Assembly: GCA_949358305.1 (NCBI GenBank)
Contig: OX442316.1
Coordinates: 5,518,001-5,582,000 of the forward strand
Direction of reading: 5' to 3'
Length of the DNA: 64,000 nt
Source: Strigamia acuminata
Taxonomy: Eukaryota; Arthropoda; Chilopoda; Geophilomorpha; Linotaeniidae
Position 1 is the first letter of the stretch. The number at the start of each line of letters is the position of its first letter. The position numbers were made by a program, and so were the translations under genes. The notes under the pieces were generated by a model. That model saw only the letters and a list, made by a program, of their open reading frames with translations, had not been told where the DNA came from and searched no databases. This document shows, one piece after another, positions 57,041-64,000 of the stretch.

Positions 57041-58168
57041 ATGGAACACTACCCAAACTGCATCAAATGGAAACTACAGTATTTAATTGACTACATTTTT
57101 ATTCAAAACGACACCCTGCTATACATACCGCTAAATTCGACTTACACCATCGGTAAATATACAATAAACAAAAACACCGCATTTGTTTGCATTCCACCAG
57201 ATGCCAAACCACCGTTTTGTGACATAGACCTCATGTATACAGCTGCATGGATATTATCAACCATTGCGCTGATGCTTTCCATATATTTTGCGTTTCCATG
57301 TGCGAGCACTGTTTACGACAAACGACCGCTTGTGTGCCATATGATCTGTTTGTTAGGCTATTACGTATTTCAAGTTGTGTACCAAGTGGGACCCGATTAC
57401 ACTAGACCGACCTGTTACTTTCTCGGTATTTGTGATCAATATGCCTTGCTAGCAGCTTTTTGTTGGCTGAATGTTGTCATTTTTAATATGTGGAGACATT
57501 TTCATTCGCAACGGATTCTCCAGTCAACAAGTCGTCCATCATGTGTCAAGTTCATTTGGCAATCACTGTACGCATGGATGGTACCAGCTTTGATTCTAAT
57601 CGTATCCAATTTGCTGATCTTTGCAGCCGCTCCTGTTTCATTTAGTTTCAAAACAAGATGTATCTTAGCTATGTACGAAAACAATGCGCAAGTGCTTTTT
57701 CTTCAAGCAAGTGAATGTTACACGTTAATAGTTAATGTTGTTTTAATCGTAATTATTTGTGTTAATTTGAGGTCTATGAGCTTGGGAATTATGATAGCAA
57801 ATCAACGAATTCATTCACAAATGTGAGAATTGTTATTTATTTAATTTTGTGCTAATAATAATTTTAATTTTACGGTATTTGCTCATTTTAGGCTCCGAAT
57901 GTACGTCAAGTTGTTATTGGTCACCGGTGTTTGTTGGATTGTCCAAGTTTGTGAATGGATTACTACATCATTTCACCCTCAGCCTACTTATTGGATTGTG
58001 CCCGACCTGTTGAATGCTCTTCAAGGACTTATTTTGTTTCTCATTTACAACTGCCATGGTGATTTTAAAATCAAATTATTTAAACAAATTTCTAACATAA
58101 GTCGTAGACGGAAGTCTGCGTCCTTACCACAAACAACACAGCTCTCATTACCTCCCTTACAAGTATAA
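57041..58168 (+). CDS. Mth-like GPCR, copy 20 (type III)
   Basis: Exons 57041-57822 and 57892-58168 give 352 residues. The donor is AT|GTGAGA, the only GTGAG form in the array. The TM1-TM2 loop lacks two residues (YFAFPCASTVYDK). After TM7 the tail reads SRRRKSASLPQTTQLSLPPL. From QTTQ on, the sequence belongs to an insertion of about 270 bp that replaced the usual end (-NAPSV); that end is still visible 3' of the insertion at about 58420-58437. The receptor core is intact. Confidence 0.86.
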
Positions 58169-59013
58169 TTCAAAGAGACAATCTTTAGCTCTAGATTGAG
58201 TAAAAATACGCTCCTGTCTGATGTAAAATTTACTTGTAATCTGAATGTGAATAAAAAGATAGTAGGGGCAGCCATAAACGCGTGTGCAACATGTATTTAA
58301 ACACGTTTTGTTGTTTATATATTGCACTGCAACTGAAACGGACTAAATCGGCTGTAATTGAGACAAGCTTGGTAAAGCAGTGTAAATACATAAGTGATGT
58401 TTAGTCCAAATTACTCTACGAACGCGCCTAGTGTCTAAAACCTTTGGAATAATAAAAATCTTGTTCAAAAAGCTTGAAATATTCAATTCATCCCACTCAA
58501 CCTGTTGGACTGACCGCACATGCAGTTAAGTGGCTACACATGATTTGTTTTCAAATTACATCAAAAACAAAATATCCTTCCTTGTTCCTTCACGTAGATT
58601 TATTTCAGCACTTACAGTGATAGTCAGCACTTTTTTTAATTTTTACAAAAATGAGTTTAGTGGATATTTTTCCTTGATTAATTCTTAATAGACAGTTCTA
58701 ATATCAATAAATTGTGAATCCATTCACCAGAACCAAGGTTTCGAAATTCTGAAATCAATGTCACGGATGTACAAGTCAAGCTTGACAAATTATTACGACT
58801 GAACTCTTCCAAGAATTGAAACAATAATTATACGTAATTAGTGTTCGTCATTGGATGCTACTTTTCCCATTTGCAGACAGCCCATTCATGGACATCGCTT
58901 AGTACATCATGCTAGGTATAAGACCTTCTGTGGCCTTCAGTGTGAATCGAGTAGTGTGAATTTTAAAGGAATGCATTTATTCATCGCCAACACTTCCCAA
59001 ACTAAATAGAACT
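58169..59013. other. Spacer between receptor copies 20 and 21
   Basis: The remainder of the insertion in the copy 20 tail (to about 58408, unidentified), type III 3' flank, and the type IV upstream region with the element at 58776-58786. Confidence 0.55.
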
Positions 59014-60719
59014 ATGGAACACTACGCACAGTGCATCAAATGGAAGCTACAGTATTTAACCGACTACATCTTCATCCAAAACAACACCCTGCTTTACATA
59101 CCGAAAAACTTGACGTACCTCATAGGTGAATACAGAACGGACAAAGACACCGCATTGGTTTGCATTCCAGACGGTGCCCAACCGCCATTTTACTACATAG
59201 ACGTACTTTATATCATCGCATGTCTACTATCAGCCATCGGACTGGTTTTATCTTTATATTTCCACTGGATTCTGCCTTCCGTGAACACTATATACGATTC
59301 GCGACCACTGACATGCCATATGATTTCTTTATTCTGCTTCTACGTACTGGAACTCGTATTTCAATTGAGGGGATCTCATTTGAGTAAGGTTTACGGAATG
59401 TGTTATTTTCTAGGCACTTCGGCTCAATATGCTCTCATATCTGCCTTTTGTTGGCTTAACGTTGTCACTTTTAATATGTGGAGACATTTTCATCCGCAAC
59501 GAATTCTCCATTCAACACACCGTGTGTCGTGCTTTAAGTATACGTGTCAATCAGTTTATGGATGGATGGTTCCTGCCTTGCTTATAATCACGTGCAATTT
59601 GCTGATTTTTGCAAAGGCGCCTATGGCAACTACTTATTACTCCAGATGTCTAATATGTATGTATAAGAATATGGCTCAAGTGGTATCTTACTATATATGT
59701 GAAAGTTACGCATTGGTTATTAATGTTGTTCTGATTATACTTACTTGCATTAATTTGAGAAGGATGAGCTTGGGGATTGCAATTGCAAATCAAGGAATTC
59801 ATTCACAGATGTAAGAATTGAGAGATTTGGGTGTATAAGTAGGGCTCGAAATGATTCAAACATAGGCTGAAATTATATTAGGTGCGTACAAAGTTGCGGT
59901 TTACAGTATATCGTTTATGCCGTTTATAAAAACGGTCGAAATAGTACTCAAAAACGTGCCTAACCGTGAATGTTTGTTGTTAGGCCCGTTTGTTGTACGT
60001 TTGGTTTATGTACGTACATGGTGCATAAAAAATTTAATTTCTTTCATTTAATCAACGAGTTGTGGTTGCGGCACCCTTATTTGAACATAATTTAGCATTT
60101 ACTCACATTTTGGGAGGTGGAAGCTTCAGTTGAAAGTGTTTACGACACTTGAAAGTCCGATCTACCGTTCGAGGCAGCCATTTTAAATCCTGGTGATGGT
60201 TTTTGGCTGTTTTTGATGCCATTCCCGTTTATAGAAACGGTAAAAAACCATAAAAACCGTAAAAACCAAAACTTTGAACGCGCCTATTGAAATTATATTT
60301 TGAAATGCATTGGGTTTTGCGAGAATTTTGTAATTGTCCAAATTATTTTTTTAAATTTTCAAGTGGTGTTCTGGTTCTGGAGATTTTTCCATTTCGAGCC
60401 CTGTTTGTAAGAGAATAAGAATTAATTGATTTTAAATTTCAGGTTCAGAATGTATATGAAACTGCTACTGGTCACTGGTGTTTGTTGGGTTCTGCAAGTG
60501 TTGGAATGGGCCACCGTGCCCTTTAAACTCAAACAAGCTTATTGGATTGTGCCTGACCTTTTGAATGCTCTTCAAGGACTTATTCTGTTTCTCATTTACA
60601 ACTGTACGACTGAAGTTAGAATGAAAGTACGTCAACATTATTCCAAGACAATTCGTCGACTGAGGATTCAGCCTTCATCGGTACAGTCCAGTCGGGCCTC
60701 AGTGTCATCCTATATATAA
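59014..60719 (+). CDS. Mth-like GPCR, copy 21 (type IV)
   Basis: Exons 59014-59810 and 60443-60719 give 357 residues. This is the only type IV copy with its own exon 2 (VLQVLEWATVPFKLKQAYW, VPDLLNALQGLILFLIYNC) and a Ser-rich tail (SSVQSSRASVSSYI). The intron is 632 bp, ten times longer than in the sister genes, because it holds nested transposons. Donor AT|GTAAGA and acceptor TTTCAG are intact, so splicing should still be possible. It is the last receptor of the array. Confidence 0.88.
59840..60403. mobile_element. Outer MITE in the copy 21 intron (hAT-like ends)
   Basis: The left end TAGGGCTCGAAATG and the right end CATTTCGAGCCCTG (complement CAGGGCTCGAAATG) form a terminal inverted repeat typical of hAT-type MITEs. 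The adjacent octamers TGTATAAG and TTTGTAAG are an imperfect match for an 8-bp target duplication. A second MITE sits inside. Confidence 0.65.
59879..60286. mobile_element. Inner MITE nested in the outer one
   Basis: The ends TAGGTGCGTACAAAGTT and, on the complement, TAGGCGCGTTCAAAGTT are inverted repeats. Direct repeats TGAAATTATA flank it, a 9-11 bp duplication that would suit a MULE-type element. The interior contains two mirrored CCGTTTATA-AAACGG pieces. No coding capacity. Confidence 0.75.
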
Positions 60720-61910
60720 ATTTTTATCAAATGTAATATGTAGTTTATATTTTTTTATTAAACTTTTATTTTTTTCCAAATATTTTAGATAAATAAAGAA
60801 AAATTGTTGGTCGTCACCTCTCAACGCTAACTGGTTTTATAATCAATCAATCTTGTGTTTTGAGAAGGATTTCCCCCAAGGAAGTTTTGTGTTGTTAATT
60901 ATATTTACATTTACAATGCTGGGTTTTACCAGTACCCTCGCAAAGCCAGTCATTTGTGTCTAAAAAGCTTGTTTTAATAAGTTTTTACCACATTTACCGC
61001 CGGTATTAGACTCGCAAACTAATGTTATTAAAGCCATTTATCAAAATGTCTAAATGATAGCAAAACAAATATCATTAATACTTGTAATAATTCAAAGTGT
61101 TACAACCTTTAGTTTATTACTTACAACATATTAATCAATTTGCAATGATTTCATAACTCTTGATTTTTTTTTTAAATTTATACCGCGTATACTCGATCGT
61201 GAGCCGACACATTTTGGATTATTTTCGGTTTTCGGTCGTATGACCAAAACGTGACCAAAAATGACAAATTTGACTAAAACGAGACTGAAACAAGACGAAA
61301 AAGGATGAAAATATCACCAAAACTAAGCCGAAACGTGACTTTTGCCCTGTTGAAGTAGAGTGCTCGGCTTTTGATCGAGTATATACGGTAATTTTCATAA
61401 TTTACCACTATTATCAATTTTTAAAAATGCAATGTAAAAAGGCACTTTATCAGGTAAAACAAACAAGTGGACAAATGGATCCCGCCAAAAACGCCACTCT
61501 AAATAAAATATTTTATCAATTATCAAACATCTGCCTGCAAACCAGTCACTAAACCATTTCGGCGCGCAACTTACTCGCAGAAACATAAAATCAACAAATG
61601 CAATCAACAAAAATAAAAATACCAAACAAAAAAACTAAAAGATATTCTTGAACACGGCTTCTTAAACTTTTTCCACTCGCAACAGAATTATGTTTAGAGT
61701 CATTTCGCGACCCCACATGGTGTCACGACCCAAACTTTAAGAAGCCCTGCTCTTGAATACATCACAACTCGTGTTCAACATTAAAAACTCTTATTTACTG
61801 GTTCATTTTAATAATAAAAAACACAACTTAAAACCAACATAAACGCGAAATGTTAAAACAACACATTTTTATTTTAAACATCCTTCTTAATGTGAAAAAC
61901 AAGTTAGAAA
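60720..61910. other. Spacer between the receptor array and PPM1L
   Basis: AT-rich, with the 3' flank of copy 21, one MITE (61181-61390) and the 3' flank of the PPM1L-like gene. No gene is seen. A 76-codon minus-strand frame at 61395-61625 has no recognisable motif. Confidence 0.6.
61181..61390. mobile_element. MITE with CCG...CGG ends at a TA site
   Basis: The left end TACCGCGTATACTCGATCG and the complement of the right end TACCGTATATACTCGATCA are inverted repeats of about 30 bp. TA at each end suggests a Tc1/mariner-like TA duplication. The interior has repeated GACNAAAACG-type words. No coding capacity. Its termini would leave TA-CCG/CGG-TA type marks on excision. Confidence 0.7.
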
Positions 61911-63674
61911 TCAAATAGCAGCACTACTGCTCACTTTCACAGCAGTGTCATTCTTAAAATTAACAACTATAACAGTAATATTGTCCACAGAACCTCGCAA
62001 AAATGCCTGATGCGTAATGTCCCAAGCGCCGTTAAGCGTTCCGTTTAATCTACTGCGCACAAACTCAATGGCTTCACTATTAGTAAAAGTATCCCACAGT
62101 CCATCCGATGCCAAGATCATAAATTGAGGCTTAAGGTCGTCCAGATTAAAGGTCAGAACGTCTGGTTCTGCAATAACCAGATTCCGGTCTTTTAGCGGGT
62201 AGTCCCCCAAAGCCCGCGAAGTGGCCAGGATGCCGGCGACACGCCAAACACCATTGAAGGCAACGAAGCCGCCAGCTTTTTTTATGCGTTTACGTTCCTT
62301 CAGCTACAAAGAAACCAAGGGTTTAGAAATTGTTAATTCAATTTCTGTATTTCTTCAATTAGAGCCAAAGCTTCCAAATAATTAATTAGTGCAGGACTGA
62401 GGTGTATTAAATGCACTTAAAAATTAATTATTTGCGAGATGAATTTCAGTATTTTCTATAATTTAATTTAATTTATACACTCAACTAGGTGCATTCAAAA
62501 ACTCTAAAACGTATGCAAAACTCGTTTCGTGTTTGTACGTGACGTCATTCCCATTGAATAACATGTGTAAAATTTCTCCAACTAATTACCAAATACTGTA
62601 TTAAGTGTTCAAGACCCCACATTGGCGTTGGAGGTTTAAAAGAGTTAAAAACGAGAGCAATAAAGCTAGAGCGCTGTTTCTAATCAAAGAAATACATTAT
62701 CTGTAATACCATTTGAGGTTTATGGTCAAAAGATAGAGGAATCGCATTCCCCTTATTATCACAAATAACTCCTCGAGAATCACCAACATTTGCTACAACT
62801 AATTTGTTTTTATGTTGCAAAGCTACCAATGCAGTTGTACCTATAAAAAGAAACCTTTTATAGACGTCAAACAAAAGAAAATATTCAATTTCATTACCTG
62901 CTATATCACGTCTTTGTTTCGCTATGGTAATTAATTCTTTATCCACATTTAAGATCTCCTCTGTTAAAATTTGTGCATAATTTATATTGTCGCCTTCATT
63001 GGAAACGACTAACCGTTCAGAAAGGCTTTTAAACAATGTTTTCTCAACAAAATCTGATGCTGTCTGCAGTTTGGAACCCAAAAAAAGAGAAAATACATTT
63101 TAGAATTGATAAAAAGTGACGTCATCAATGCACTCCCGAGTCTTTTTAGCACCTAAAATAGGAATTTTTTAATTTTTTTTTATTTTACGGGTGGGGGATT
63201 ATATTTCTACATACACACCTGTCCTCCATGACCATCAAAAACGCCGTATAAACTAATTCCGGTCTTTTCAACATCGGTTATGATGTTAAATCGATCCTCC
63301 ATGGTCGGTCGTCTGCCTTGGATTGCATACACTGCGGCATTTCCGTCCGTCAGTTTCCATTCGGATTTGATGGCTGCGTTTGACACGAGGTATCGGAGGC
63401 CGTTTCGTGCGGCCGAGTGGATGCCAACTGCAATTTGAACTCGGTTTACGACGGTTTTCACCCATAGTTCGAGCGAGTGGAAGAAGAAGAAGAGAACTAG
63501 CAAGCAGAAACCAATTAAAATCGTCTCTGGTTTGAGCAAGTAGAACTTGAGGACTCGAAGTGCATAAATAAACGGTGCGGCATTGAGAGGCGAATTGGTC
63601 ACTATTTTTGATAGGAATCGCATGTGGGAGAGAAAAGTTTGATGAAATAGCTCGTCTTCTAGATCGTCATCCAT
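61911..63674 (-). CDS. PPM1L: PPM1L-like protein phosphatase 2C
   Basis: Four exons on the minus strand (63674-63219, 63063-62898, 62840-62710, 62303-61911) total 1,146 nt, 381 residues. An N-terminal hydrophobic anchor (TILIGFCLLVLFFFF) is followed by the PP2C domain: RRPTMEDRF, GVFDGHGGQ, ANVGDSRGV, HKPQM-LKERKRIKKAGGF, SRALGDYPLK, MILASDGLWD and the final VDNITV. The metal-binding Asp residues of these motifs are all present. PPM1L is an ER-anchored Mg/Mn-dependent Ser/Thr phosphatase that dampens stress-kinase signalling (TAK1, ASK1) and, in mammals, IRE1 and CERT. Introns have GT-AG ends. It looks intact and single-copy. Confidence 0.94.
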
Positions 63675-64000
63675 TATTTTGATGACTCAGCGCGGGACGA
63701 TTTCCGATTCCGGGTTCGGGTTACTCGTGGCTAAGCGAAGAGCGGTACTCTAAATAGATCGGAAATAAGATACTATTTTTTATAAGTGTATTATTTTGGA
63801 AAATTATCCTCAATTTCTTTACTTAATTTAATAATTTAATAATAAAAAGGAGTGGGAAAATAATTCTGGTCTCTTAGTAGACAAATTCCATCGTGGTTGC
63901 CATCTAGTGAGTAAACATCGCATTGTCAAAAAATGGTTACTAAACTGTTGTTAATCTATTTTTATATTTAGTATAAAAATAGAACTAAACACTGCACATT

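Noticed and set aside
3226-60719. Receptors as insect odorant or gustatory receptors
   Set aside because: The FCWLNV and LQGLILFLIYNC blocks, the cysteine pair and the position of the intron fit Methuselah-type class B GPCRs, not the inverted seven-TM chemoreceptor families.
62480-62560. TAGGTGCATTCAAAAAC in a PPM1L intron as another copy of the inner MITE
   Set aside because: It resembles the MITE end but no opposite end is visible nearby.

Overview
The window looks like an arthropod chromosome, most likely an insect. It is AT-rich with very short introns (mostly 55-75 bp), carries a degenerate interstitial tract of the arthropod telomere repeat TTAGG, has intact Ty1/copia retrotransposons, and is filled by a tandem family of Methuselah-like (Mth, class B) seven-transmembrane receptors. 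I cannot name the species.

Left flank (1-2,811): the 5' part of an EPB41L4-type FERM gene on the minus strand, and a complete seven-exon HSD17B8-like short-chain dehydrogenase on the plus strand. Right flank (61,911-63,674): a complete four-exon PPM1L-like phosphatase on the minus strand.

Centre (3,226-60,719): 22 Mth-like units, all on the plus strand. Each has one long exon (ectodomain remnant plus TM1-TM5), a short phase-2 intron whose donor overlaps an ATG, and a second exon with TM6-TM7. Four subfamilies can be told apart by their N-termini: type I (MQQYP; copies 1, 9), type II (MEK/MDK; copies 2-8, 10, 11, 13-15), type III (MEHYP/ANC; copies 12, 16, 18, 20) and type IV (MEHYAQ; copies 17, 19, 21). 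Sixteen copies read as intact. Copies 3, 7, 12, 15, 17 and an extra duplicated gene start (15a) are broken. The N-terminus before TM1 is only about 60 residues and has no signal peptide, unlike classical Methuselah. The right end is three tandem copies of a type III-type IV gene pair. Most intact units share an upstream element, TCAA(G/C)CTTGAC, 200-270 bp before the ATG.

Mobile DNA has reworked the array repeatedly. (i) A 6.9-kb foldback-like transposon (15,189-22,120; terminal inverted repeats built of TCGACC units; 8-bp target duplication) sits inside copy 7. It carries what looks like one contiguous piece of host chromosome: the last exon of ICMT, a decayed intron-containing AAR2 gene, and the 3' end of a WD-repeat gene resembling GTF3C2. 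(ii) Two copia elements whose LTR pairs look identical lie in the promoter of copy 8 and inside copy 15. (iii) A LINE fragment is bracketed by a 423-bp duplication that created copy 15a. (iv) Fragments of a retrotransposon gag-protease region were spread with the units and replaced the tails of copies 3 and 14. (v) Several MITEs are present, one nested in another in the intron of copy 21. (vi) The octamer TACCGGTA recurs, and paralogue comparison shows CCGGTA to be an insertion at TA. I interpret it as an excision footprint of a TA-targeting transposon; one such footprint added two codons to copy 6. No rRNA, tRNA or CRISPR was seen.
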